Positions 36,734-44,421 of a stretch of DNA of 64,000 nucleotides are shown here, in pieces (within the stretch, counting starts at the first letter, position 1; each line of letters starts with the position of its first letter). The DNA is from Rhizobium aethiopicum (lineage in GTDB: Bacteria > Pseudomonadota > Alphaproteobacteria > Rhizobiales > Rhizobiaceae), in assembly GCF_014197535.1 (NCBI RefSeq), contig NZ_JACIFV010000001.1:372001-436000 (forward strand), in the 5' to 3' direction. Position numbers and translations under genes: made by a program. The notes beneath the pieces are model-generated. The model saw only the letters and a program-made list of their open reading frames with translations. It was not told the DNA's origin and made no database searches.

Positions 36734-38035
36734 TTACTGAACCGGCTGTTCCATGCCGGCCGTGGTGTCGAGCGCGAGCTCGGCATTGCCATCCATCTGA
36801 TAGATGTCGTCGCGGAACTGGACGATGCCGTCGGGCATGCCCCAGGCGGAGATGTAGACGAAATAGACCGGAACTTCGGTGGCGAGCTTGATCGGCGTGT
36901 TGACGCCGCTTGCGATCACCTGCTCCATCTGCTGGCGGTTCCAGCCCGGCGTCTCGCGCAGCAGCCAGGTCGACAGGTCGCGCACGTTCTGAACGCGGAC
37001 GCAGCCCGACGATTCAAAACGCATGAGCTTGTTGAATAGGCCCTGCTGCGGCGTGTCGTGCATGTACTCGCCGTTCTTGTTGTAGAAGTTGATCTTCGTC
37101 GACGCCATGGCGTTGATCTTGCCCGGGTCCTGGCGGAACATCAGGTTCGGCGCCTCGCCGTTCCAGTCGACAGTCTCCGGAGAAACCTCGTTGCCCTTGC
37201 CGTCGATCAAGCGGATCGCGTTCTTTTCGAGATAGGTCGGATCCTTGCGCATCAGCGGCATGATGTCCTTTTCGACGATCGAGCGCGGTGCGGTCCAGTA
37301 GGGGTTGAGGATGACTTCGTAGATCTTCGAATTGACGAGATGCGTCGGCCGGCTGAGACGGCCGACGACCGCGGTGTGGCGCGTCGCAACGCTGCCGTCT
37401 TCGACAGCCTCGACATAGGCGGCCGGAATGTTGACCATCAGATGGCGGCGGCCAAGATCTTCCGGGAAGGTCTGCAGGCGGACCAGGTTGGTGTTCAACT
37501 GCTGCAGGCGGACATCGGCCGGAATGTTCATCGCCTTCAGCGTGAATTCGCCGAGAACGCCGTCGGACGGCAGGCCGTGACGCGCCTGGAAGCGCTTGAC
37601 GGCACCGTCGACATAGGAATCGAAGGCGTTCGACATGCCTGCTTCGCGCGGCAGGTCGCCGGTGATCGCAAGGCGCTGGCGCAGCGCCTGGACGGCGGGA
37701 GAGGAAACGCCGAGCTGCAGGCGCTGATCACCGGGATTGACTTCAGGCCAGCCGCCGGCGGCCGCAATCTGCTGATACTGCATGATCGCCTGCTGGGCAC
37801 TCGCGACCGACTGGGGACCGAGGATCGGCGTGTTGGAAACGACGGCGGTCGCCGTGCGCGAAGCCGCCTTCGCATCGAACTGGTCGTCCCAGTTGCCGCG
37901 GCGCGGCGCGTTGATCAGCGTATCGAGCGCCGACTGCGCGAAGGCCGGCGCGGCCATCGCGCTGGCGCCAACCGTTGCCGCGGACGCAAGGAAGGCGCGG
38001 CGCGAGAGAGCTTCATTTCCGTTTTTCTTCGACAT
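36734..38035 (-). CDS. L,D-transpeptidase, YkuD domain, Tat-exported
   Basis: A 433-residue periplasmic enzyme that makes 3-3 peptidoglycan cross-links or anchors proteins to the wall. The N-terminus has a Tat-type signal SRRAFLAS (11-18) with an Ala-rich cleavage region near 34. A peptidoglycan-binding domain lies at about 110-172. The catalytic domain has His326, then SSGCVRV with Cys345 and Arg347. The start at 38035 gives this signal; the frame extends to 38089. The MarR-type regulator LdtR is encoded upstream on the same strand, as in Liberibacter, where LdtR controls the transpeptidase LdtP. A terminator follows. Confidence 0.9.
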   Translation of the reverse strand: MSKKNGNEALSRRAFLASAATVGASAMAAPAFAQSALDTLINAPRRGNWDDQFDAKAASRTATAVVSNTPILGPQSVASAQQAIMQYQQIAAAGGWPEVNPGDQRLQLGVSSPAVQALRQRLAITGDLPREAGMSNAFDSYVDGAVKRFQARHGLPSDGVLGEFTLKAMNIPADVRLQQLNTNLVRLQTFPEDLGRRHLMVNIPAAYVEAVEDGSVATRHTAVVGRLSRPTHLVNSKIYEVILNPYWTAPRSIVEKDIMPLMRKDPTYLEKNAIRLIDGKGNEVSPETVDWNGEAPNLMFRQDPGKINAMASTKINFYNKNGEYMHDTPQQGLFNKLMRFESSGCVRVQNVRDLSTWLLRETPGWNRQQMEQVIASGVNTPIKLATEVPVYFVYISAWGMPDGIVQFRDDIYQMDGNAELALDTTAGMEQPVQ

Positions 38036-38472
38036 AGTCCCAACCACTGAATGCCGCATGCAAGGAAGCGCGGCGCTTTGCGATATCACTGCGTTTTCAA
38101 CGCAGATCCCTATCCATTCGTTCTCCCGGCACGTCGGAAAATCCTGCCCACCGCATCACAAGATTGCGATGCGAAAGCCTGAATGTTCCTGGTTCATTGA
38201 AAGCGCCGGTTGCTAACTTCCGCTGCCACACCAATATGGCCAATTCGTGTTGCCTAGACCGCAGATAGCTGCCTATGGCCGAGTCATCACGCAATGAACC
38301 ATGTGACGAGGTAAATCGTGCCGGTTAATAACGGCTAAAAAACGGCTTGAATACCGGCCCTTACGCTTGCCTGCCATGCGTTGCAAAGATGCCACGCGGC
38401 GCGCAAACGGCAAAACCGGACGCGCAGGGAACGCATCCGGTTTTCTTCAACCCTGAAAGGAGGTCGAGGGTC
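38036..38472. other. Intergenic region between ldtR and the L,D-transpeptidase gene
   Basis: About 435 bases without a credible gene. It holds the ldtR terminator (38412-38444). Further left are a direct repeat of ACGGCT (38331 and 38342) and, around it, GCCGGT/ACCGGC arms at 38320-38325 and 38353-38358. The transpeptidase promoter must be here. A 65-codon frame at 38097-38294 lacks a ribosome binding site and normal codon character. Confidence 0.5.
38412..38444 (-). terminator. Terminator of ldtR
   Basis: AAAACCGGA and TCCGGTTTT form a nine-base stem with a 15-base loop that can pair further (GCG/CGC). It lies 28 bases past the ldtR stop and has T residues on the leftward strand. Confidence 0.8.
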
Positions 38473-38988
38473 TTAGAGGCGATACATGATCGAGTCGTTC
38501 CAGAAGCGGTCGAGCCGCTGGAGCAGCTTGTTCATCTGGGTGAACTCGTCGGTGCCGATGCCGCCGACCTTGTCGATCGAGGCGATGTGGCGTTCGTAGA
38601 GCTTGGCGACCGTTTCGGCGATGTCCTGGCCGGTTTCGGTCAGGCTGATGCGAACCGAGCGGCGGTCGATGCGGGAGCGCTGGTGGTTGATAAAGCCGAG
38701 ATCGACCAGCTTCTTGACATTGTAGGAAACGTTGGAGCCGAGATAATAACCCCGCGAGCGCAGCTCGCCGGCAGTCAGCTCGGAATTGCCGATGTTGAAA
38801 AGGAGCAGCGCCTGGATGGCGTTGACGTCGCTGCGACCCTGACGGTCGAACTCGTCCTTGATGACGTCGAGAAGACGGCGATGAAGACGTTCGACAAGAT
38901 GAAGGGATTCCATGTAAAGATCACGGATGCCCTGATCCTGCTGGTCACGGAAGTTGGATACCGCCTGCGGCTTGATTTTCGTGTTCAT
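38473..38988 (-). CDS. ldtR: MarR-family regulator LdtR
   Basis: A 171-residue winged-helix regulator. The helix-turn-helix region reads ELTAGELRSRGYYLGSNVSYN, followed by KLVDLGFINHQRSRIDRRS with the basic wing. The long N-terminal helix RDLYMESLHLVERLHRR is specific to the LdtR group of Rhizobiales. In Liberibacter LdtR activates an L,D-transpeptidase gene and mediates osmotic tolerance. The adjacent transpeptidase gene on the same strand supports the same role here. A TCGAAT/ATTCGA inverted repeat sits in its promoter. Confidence 0.9.
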   Translation of the reverse strand: MNTKIKPQAVSNFRDQQDQGIRDLYMESLHLVERLHRRLLDVIKDEFDRQGRSDVNAIQALLLFNIGNSELTAGELRSRGYYLGSNVSYNVKKLVDLGFINHQRSRIDRRSVRISLTETGQDIAETVAKLYERHIASIDKVGGIGTDEFTQMNKLLQRLDRFWNDSIMYRL

Positions 38989-39049
38989 ATTGACTGCCTC
39001 ACTGTTTGTTTGGCGGTGTCGTTTTCTTCCCGCCTTGAGTGAGACCCTA

Positions 39050-39070
39050 TCGAATACATATAAAATTCGA
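39050..39070. promoter_or_regulatory. Inverted repeat in the ldtR promoter, candidate operator
   Basis: TCGAAT and ATTCGA flank nine AT-rich bases, 62 bases upstream of the ldtR start. The centre includes a TATA-like sequence on both strands, so a bound dimer would cover a possible -10 box. MarR proteins usually bind such sites near their own promoters; binding here is inference. Confidence 0.45.
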
Positions 39071-39117
39071 CTTAAACCGCAGGCTTAATGGAGCCTTACC
39101 GGAAACTCCACGTTGTC

Positions 39118-39555
39118 TCAGGGTAAATCAACACTTACCTGGCGGCGGTGCCGGCGCTTTTCCAGCCAGAGCAACAGGCGGAAAATGCAGTAGACCGCGG
39201 CGACCATGAGATGCAGCAGGATGATCAGCTTGTTGGGCCCGAAAATGTCAGGCAGCAGACCATACATCAGGATCTGCCCGCCTGCTGCCAGCACCCAGAT
39301 AACCGGCCCCCAGGAGACGGTGAGCCAGAGGCCGAGCGAGGCGACGGGGAAAAGCACGGCAAGGCTGGTGCTCGCCACCTTCCACGGCAGGCTCAAAAGA
39401 TCGAAGCGGCCGGCGCCGACCAGGGAATAGCCGACGAGCATCGCCCAATATTGCAGCCCGAACCAGAAGCAGGATACGGCCACCAACCTCAGGAACAGGA
39501 TGAAGAGAAGATCCGCCAGAGTGCGTTTCGGTATTGTCGGGGAATCGGTTTCCAT
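39118..39555 (-). CDS. DUF6163-family membrane protein
   Basis: A 145-residue protein with about four membrane helices (roughly 20-42, 60-80, 82-102, 108-130) and a basic C-terminus RRHRRQ. It resembles the DUF6163 family of Rhizobiales, for which no function is known. The start at 39555 is chosen for length; a frame to 39612 adds 19 polar residues. It is divergent from hemB, 131 bases apart. Confidence 0.72.
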   Translation of the reverse strand: METDSPTIPKRTLADLLFILFLRLVAVSCFWFGLQYWAMLVGYSLVGAGRFDLLSLPWKVASTSLAVLFPVASLGLWLTVSWGPVIWVLAAGGQILMYGLLPDIFGPNKLIILLHLMVAAVYCIFRLLLWLEKRRHRRQVSVDLP

Positions 39556-39686
39556 GGCGCAAACATCGGTTCGGGATCGGATCGTTACAAGCAGTTTTTC
39601 CGCCGCGGCCAATCGTCCGGTTTGGATTTTCCGGGCGCCATGATAATGAGCGCTCCGATAAATGGAATGGGCCAGGGATAGATATC

Positions 39687-40700
39687 ATGCAGGATAAGAC
39701 GCATCTCGTCGACGACATCACCGGCCATCGCCGCATGCGGCGCAATCGCAAGGCAGACTGGACGCGCCGGCTGGTGCAGGAGAACCGGCTGACGGTCGAC
39801 GACCTGATCTGGCCGATCTTCATCGTGCCGGGCTCCGGTATCATCGATCCGATCCCGGCCATGCCCGGCGTCAATCGCATGAGCATCGACAAGGCCGTCG
39901 AGGCCGCGCGCGAAGCGGCCGATCTCGGCATTCCGGCGCTGGCGACCTTTCCCAATATCGAGATGGAGCTGCGCGACGAGACGGGTTCGAACAGCCTCGA
40001 GGCCAACAATCTGATCAACCAGGCCACGGCGGCGATCAAGAAGGCGGTGCCCAATATTGGCGTCATCACCGACGTCGCGCTCGACCCCTTCACCAGCCAT
40101 GGCCATGACGGCATTCTGAGAGACGGCGAGATCGTCAACGACGAGACGGTCGATCAGGTGTCCCGCGCCGCCGTGATGCAGGCCGATGCCGGCGCCGACA
40201 TCATCGCGCCGTCGGAGATGATGGACGGGCGCATCGGCGCCATCCGCATGGCGCTCGACGCCGCCGGCCACCAGAGCGTCGGCATCATGAGCTACGCGAC
40301 GAAATTCACTTCCGCCTTCTACGGCCCCTATCGCGAGGCGATCTCGACCGGCGGGCTGCTGAAAGGCGACAAGAAGACCTATTATATCGACCCGGCCAAC
40401 GGCACCGAGGCTATCCGCGACGCCGCCCTCGACGTCGAGGAAGGCGCCGACATGCTGATGGTCAAGCCCGGCCTGCCCTATCTCGACATCTGCTGGCGGA
40501 TGAAGGAGGCCTTCGGCCTGCCGACCTTCGCCTACCAGGTTTCCGGTGAGTATACGCAGATCAAAGCCGCAGCGATGAACGGCTGGATCGACGGCGAGCG
40601 GGCGATGCTCGAAACGCTGCTGTCGTTCAAGCGGGCGGGATGCGACGGTATCCTCACCTATTTCGCGGTCGAGGTGGCGAAAATTCTCGCAAAGAGGTGA
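39687..40700 (+). CDS. hemB: Delta-aminolevulinic acid dehydratase (porphobilinogen synthase)
   Basis: A 337-residue enzyme that condenses two aminolevulinates in heme and cobalamin synthesis. The Schiff-base lysines are 206 (SYATKFTSAFYGP) and 260 (MLMVKPG). The zinc-site cysteines of many HemB enzymes are absent: the segment reads DVALDPFTSHGHDG (129-142), with Ala and Asp in their place, which marks the zinc-independent, magnesium-type class. The start at 39687 has AGGGATAG upstream; the frame extends further left without similarity. It is the first gene of a rightward run. Confidence 0.96.
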   Translation: MQDKTHLVDDITGHRRMRRNRKADWTRRLVQENRLTVDDLIWPIFIVPGSGIIDPIPAMPGVNRMSIDKAVEAAREAADLGIPALATFPNIEMELRDETGSNSLEANNLINQATAAIKKAVPNIGVITDVALDPFTSHGHDGILRDGEIVNDETVDQVSRAAVMQADAGADIIAPSEMMDGRIGAIRMALDAAGHQSVGIMSYATKFTSAFYGPYREAISTGGLLKGDKKTYYIDPANGTEAIRDAALDVEEGADMLMVKPGLPYLDICWRMKEAFGLPTFAYQVSGEYTQIKAAAMNGWIDGERAMLETLLSFKRAGCDGILTYFAVEVAKILAKR

Positions 40701-40774
40701 TTTCGGGGCGAATGATTGTATTTCGCCCCGCCGACACCATATCAGCGGCGTCGCTTTTGCGAGAGGAGATTGAG

Positions 40775-41233
40775 ATGAGCTACAACCCCAATCCGCTTTA
40801 TGCCGCACCGGAGGACTGGCGCGCCTATAGCGGCGTGTTGAGCCGCCGTGTCTTTGCCTTCATCCTCGATTACCTCATCGTCGCGCTGCTGTGCATTCCC
40901 GCCGCGATCGTTCTGTTCTTCCTGTCGATCGTCACGCTCGGCCTCGGCTTCTTCCTCTACCCTGCCCTCTTCGTCATCGTCGCCGGCCTTTACTTCGGCC
41001 TGACGGTAGGCGGGCCGAGCCAGGCTTCGCTCGGCATGCGGGCAATGGGGATCGCGATCGTGCGCGTCGATGGACGGCCGATGGATTTCCTGACAGCGAT
41101 CGTGCATCTGGCGCTGTTCTGGATCCTCAACTCGGTACTGACGCCGCTCATCCTGCTTGCCGGCCTGTTTATCGAGCGCAGCCGTCTCATCCACGACCTC
41201 CTGGTCGGCACGGTGACGGTGCGCACTGCCTGA
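40775..41233 (+). CDS. RDD-family membrane protein
   Basis: A 152-residue protein with the RDD motif region SRRVFAFILDYLIVALL (29-45), two or three membrane helices and a C-terminal RSRLIHDLLVGTVTV. RDD proteins are of uncertain role; some act as sodium/proton antiporters. The start at 40775 follows GAGAGGAG. It is 74 bases after hemB and is followed by a hairpin. Confidence 0.9.
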   Translation: MSYNPNPLYAAPEDWRAYSGVLSRRVFAFILDYLIVALLCIPAAIVLFFLSIVTLGLGFFLYPALFVIVAGLYFGLTVGGPSQASLGMRAMGIAIVRVDGRPMDFLTAIVHLALFWILNSVLTPLILLAGLFIERSRLIHDLLVGTVTVRTA

Positions 41234-41257
41234 GACCTGCCTGCCTGAGATCCTGGC

Positions 41258-41281
41258 GGCGGAGACGAAAAAGTCTCCGCC
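41258..41281 (+). terminator. Terminator-like hairpin after the RDD gene
   Basis: GGCGGAGAC / GTCTCCGCC stem with loop GAAAAA, followed only by TTCC. The T-run is weak, so it may be a transcript-end hairpin rather than an efficient terminator. Confidence 0.6.
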
Positions 41282-41429
41282 TTCCCCTGTACCGGGGATG
41301 ACGACGCTCCATATCCAAAATTAGAAGACTGAAATATACGGCGAAGGCCGCCGCGCTGTTGACGTTTTCTATTCTTAGGTCATGCTGTCAGAAAACGGCA
41401 CTGTCTCGACAAGGAAATTTCCGCGACAC

Positions 41430-42206
41430 ATGAATACGCAGACGACGCCATCCCCGCAGTTTTATCTGACGGCTCCGGCTACGTGTCCGTATCTGCCGCA
41501 TGAGATGGAGCGCAAGGTCTTCACCCATCTGGTCGGCCCGCGGGCCGCCGAAATGAACGACATCCTCACCCAGGGCGGGTTTCGCCGCTCGCAGAACATC
41601 GCTTACCGCCCGGCCTGCGAATCCTGTCGCGCCTGCGTTTCCGTGCGGATTCTCGCGCAGGAATTCGAACCGACGAAATCGATGAAACGGGCGCTTGCCG
41701 CCAATTCCGACGTCATCGCCACCGAATTCGCAGCCCAGCCTTCCAGCGAGCAATATTCACTCTTCCGGCGCTATCTCGATTTCCGCCATCAGCAGGGCGG
41801 CATGTCCGACATGACCGTGCTCGATTATGCGATCATGGTGGAAGACACGCATGTGAACACGCGAATCATCGAATACCGCCGGCGCGAGGAAGGCTCCGGG
41901 CTGGAGGAGCGGCCGAAGGGTGAGTTGCTTGCCGCCGCACTGACCGACACGATGAGCGACGGCCTGTCGATGGTCTATTCCTACTTCAATCCGGCGCTCG
42001 AGCGGCGTTCGCTCGGCACGTTCATGATTCTCGACCATGTCAGGCGCACGAAAGCGCTCGGTCTGCCGCATGTCTACCTCGGCTATTGGGTTCAGGGATC
42101 ACGGAAAATGGACTATAAGACCCGTTTCCAGCCGCAGGAGCATCTGACCCCGCGCGGCTGGGAACGTTTCGACCCCTCCTCCATGCCCGAAAGCACCCAC
42201 GACTGA
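41430..42206 (+). CDS. bpt: Aspartate/glutamate leucyltransferase Bpt
   Basis: A 258-residue aminoacyl-tRNA-protein transferase that adds leucine to N-terminal Asp or Glu, marking proteins for the N-degron pathway. The N-terminal ATE domain has the Cys-rich [12 protein letters not shown], and the C-terminal domain has [20 protein letters not shown] and [15 protein letters not shown]. The start at 41430 (MNTQ) gives the length of rhizobial homologues; an ATG at 41382 would add 16 unlike residues. The stop is directly followed by the ATG of the next gene. Confidence 0.94.
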   Translation: MNTQTTPSPQFYLTAPATCPYLPHEMERKVFTHLVGPRAAEMNDILTQGGFRRSQNIAYRPACESCRACVSVRILAQEFEPTKSMKRALAANSDVIATEFAAQPSSEQYSLFRRYLDFRHQQGGMSDMTVLDYAIMVEDTHVNTRIIEYRRREEGSGLEERPKGELLAAALTDTMSDGLSMVYSYFNPALERRSLGTFMILDHVRRTKALGLPHVYLGYWVQGSRKMDYKTRFQPQEHLTPRGWERFDPSSMPESTHD

Positions 42207-43079
42207 ATGTTCCCCACTGATCATCGGAAAGGCCTGCTGCTGACGGCGATCGGCGGGCTGGCGCTTTCCATGGATATCCCGCTCGTGCGCCTTGGCGACG
42301 GCGACATCTGGTCGATTCTCGGAGTGCGGAGCGCAGCAACGGTTATCGCCACGCTCGCCATCCTCGGAGCAATGCGCCTCGTTTCGGGCAAGTGGCCGGT
42401 GCTCGTTCCAGGGCGACCCGGTCTGATCGCCGGTCTGCTCTACGGTCTCTCTTCCCTCACCTTCGTGCTGGCCGTCTTCAACACGGCCACCGCCAATGTC
42501 GTCTTCATCGTCGCCTTCAACCCGATGTTCGGGGCTCTTCTTTCCTGGATTTTCCTCAAGGAGAAGCCCCCGGCCGCAACGCTGGTCGCCATGCTGTTCA
42601 TGGTCCTCGGCGTCGGATTGATCGTGAGCGAAGGACTTTCCAGCGGCCATGTTTTTGGCGACGCCATGGCGCTTCTCAGCGCGCTCATTCTTGCCGCAGC
42701 CATTACGGTCGGGCGTGCCTCGCGCCGGCAAATGGGCTTCGTGCCGCTGCTTGCCGCCATCCTGCCGGCTGTACTCGGCCTCACGCAGGCTCTGCCCTCA
42801 GGGCTTTCTATCGCCCATCCCGGCTGGATCCTCTTCAACGGCGCCATCGTGATGCCGGTCGCCTTCTGGTGCCTGGCGACAGGGCCACGCTATCTGTCCG
42901 CGCCTGAAGTCGGCATGTTCTATCTCTTGGAAACGGTGCTCGCGCCGATCTGGGTCTGGCTGATCTTTGCCGAAACGCCCGTAACGACGACGCTCGTCGG
43001 CGGCGGCATCCTGACGGCGACAATAGCCGCGCATTCCCTCTGGATGGCGCGACGCAAGAGCGCCAGGCAAGTCTCATGA
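42207..43079 (+). CDS. DMT-superfamily (EamA) transporter
   Basis: A 290-residue inner-membrane protein with about ten helices in two EamA repeats. The first ends near NPMFGALLSWIFLKE and the second near MFYLLETVLAPIWVWLIFAE, each with the family's conserved Glu. It may export a metabolite or amino acid; the substrate is unknown. Its ATG immediately follows the bpt stop (TGAATG), so the two are read from the same transcript. Confidence 0.9.
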   Translation: MFPTDHRKGLLLTAIGGLALSMDIPLVRLGDGDIWSILGVRSAATVIATLAILGAMRLVSGKWPVLVPGRPGLIAGLLYGLSSLTFVLAVFNTATANVVFIVAFNPMFGALLSWIFLKEKPPAATLVAMLFMVLGVGLIVSEGLSSGHVFGDAMALLSALILAAAITVGRASRRQMGFVPLLAAILPAVLGLTQALPSGLSIAHPGWILFNGAIVMPVAFWCLATGPRYLSAPEVGMFYLLETVLAPIWVWLIFAETPVTTTLVGGGILTATIAAHSLWMARRKSARQVS

Positions 43080-43139
43080 TGTGACATTGTCGCCCACTCG
43101 GCACCGTGTTATAACGGCGTTACCACAGGGGATAGAGCG

Positions 43140-43361
43140 ATGAACGTCACGATCCGTAAGATCGGAAATTCCGAGGGTGTCATCATTCCCAAAGAGGTCC
43201 TCGAACGCCTCGGATTAAAAACAGGCGACTCGCTGGAACTGCAAGTGGAAAAGGGCGGCATCAATTTGAGGCCGGCTGACGAAGATTTGTCTCGTCAGCT
43301 TGGGGCGGCACGACATTTCATGGACAAGTATAAGGTCGCTTTGAAGAAGCTGGCCGAATAA
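43140..43361 (+). CDS. AbrB/MazE-type antitoxin
   Basis: A 73-residue antitoxin. The N-terminal swapped-hairpin AbrB domain reads TIRKIGNSEGVIIPKEVLERLGLK. The C-terminal helix (about 47-73) would wrap around the toxin. Its stop overlaps the toxin start (TAATG at 43359-43363). Most Doc toxins pair with Phd-type antitoxins, so this pairing is less usual. Confidence 0.9.
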   Translation: MNVTIRKIGNSEGVIIPKEVLERLGLKTGDSLELQVEKGGINLRPADEDLSRQLGAARHFMDKYKVALKKLAE

Positions 43362-43750
43362 TGGCCTTCAAATTCCTGACAAGGCCATTGGTGGAGACTC
43401 TGCAGACAATGCAGATCGAGCGCTTCGGCGGGCTTGCCGGGTTGCGTGACGAAGGCGCTTTGGAATCCGCCCTCGGCCGGCCGATGCACAAGGCCAATTA
43501 CGGTTGCGACGATGTCATCGAACTCGCCGCCGCATATCTTTTCGGCCTTGCCCGCAACCACGCATTCGGCGACGGCAACAAACGCATCGCGATCGTCACC
43601 GCCGGTGTATTCCTTCTCGAAAATGGCTACGAGATCGAGACCACCGACGCCAATCTCTACGCTTTCGTCCTTGCCATCGCCGCCGGCGAGATTGACGAGG
43701 AAGGTGCGACGCGCTTTCTGCGTGACTTCAGCGTGCCGCTCAACCGGTAG
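43361..43750 (+). CDS. Doc-type (Fic fold) toxin
   Basis: A 129-residue toxin. The Fic motif reads HAFGDGNKR (67-75), as in Doc proteins, which phosphorylate elongation factor EF-Tu at the GTPase domain. The N-terminus has the GGLAGLRDEGALESALGRP segment of death-on-curing proteins. All expected motif residues are present, so it is probably active. Its last 11 bases overlap the tail of the convergent SRPBCC gene (43740-43750). Confidence 0.92.
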   Translation: MAFKFLTRPLVETLQTMQIERFGGLAGLRDEGALESALGRPMHKANYGCDDVIELAAAYLFGLARNHAFGDGNKRIAIVTAGVFLLENGYEIETTDANLYAFVLAIAAGEIDEEGATRFLRDFSVPLNR

Positions 43751-44198
43751 CCTTCAACTGCTGCTGTTCCAGTTCCCTGCCGAGCGCTTCGACGACATGT
43801 GCCCAGCCTTGCCGTGTTTTCTCCTCGTGTGCGGCCCATTCGGCGCACATTTCGTGGGTCAATGTCAGGCGGCTGCCGCCGCCGAGAGGCTCGATGTCGA
43901 TTTCGACGCGATCGCAATTGTGGTCGTGCTCCTCGACGGAAAAGCTGAAGACCATGCGTTGCGGGCGCTTCAATTCCAGGAAGACGCCCTGATGGAAGGC
44001 GTCGCCGGTCGGGCGGCGGTCGACGACGAAGAAACGGCCGCCGACGCGCGGATCGATATCGGCACGGATGACGTGACCATCATCGGTCGCAAACAGAAAG
44101 CGGCGGGCAATTTCGGGGTTAAGCCAGGCGTCGTAGACCACAGCGGGCGGGGCCTTGTAGGTCTGGCTGACATGCAATTTGATGGTGCTGGCGGGCAT
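43740..44198 (-). CDS. SRPBCC / AHSA1-like domain protein
   Basis: A 152-residue START-like protein. The typical AHSA1 layout is visible: KAPPAVVYDAWLNPEIARRF at the start, RVGGRFFVVDRR in the middle and a C-terminal helix beginning TRQGWAHVVEALGRELE. Such proteins bind hydrophobic ligands or act as toxin/chaperone-like factors; the role is unknown. GGAGGAAAA precedes the ATG at 44198; a longer frame reaches 44303. It is convergent with the toxin gene. Confidence 0.87.
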   Translation of the reverse strand: MPASTIKLHVSQTYKAPPAVVYDAWLNPEIARRFLFATDDGHVIRADIDPRVGGRFFVVDRRPTGDAFHQGVFLELKRPQRMVFSFSVEEHDHNCDRVEIDIEPLGGGSRLTLTHEMCAEWAAHEEKTRQGWAHVVEALGRELEQQQLKATG

Positions 44199-44421
44199 CG
44201 ATTTTCCTCCGGTAGGGGCACGCGCGCCTTCCCGAAGCGCAACGAACCACAGCCGTTCCGTCCGCCCACGCAACCGGCCTTCTCTTATTTTTGATAACAG
44301 CAATGAGATAGAGAAGTTCCCGCGCCCGCCAAGAGCCGAGCGCGGAATTTAATTCGACAGAAAATCAAGGTGTTACGGCAGTCCTTTGCGCACCTGAACA
44401 GGCGCGCAGCGCTGTAAAGCC

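Noticed and set aside
38097..38294. A 65-codon frame in the ldtR / transpeptidase gap
   Set aside because: There is no ribosome binding site and no recognisable sequence; the region is better read as promoter and terminator.
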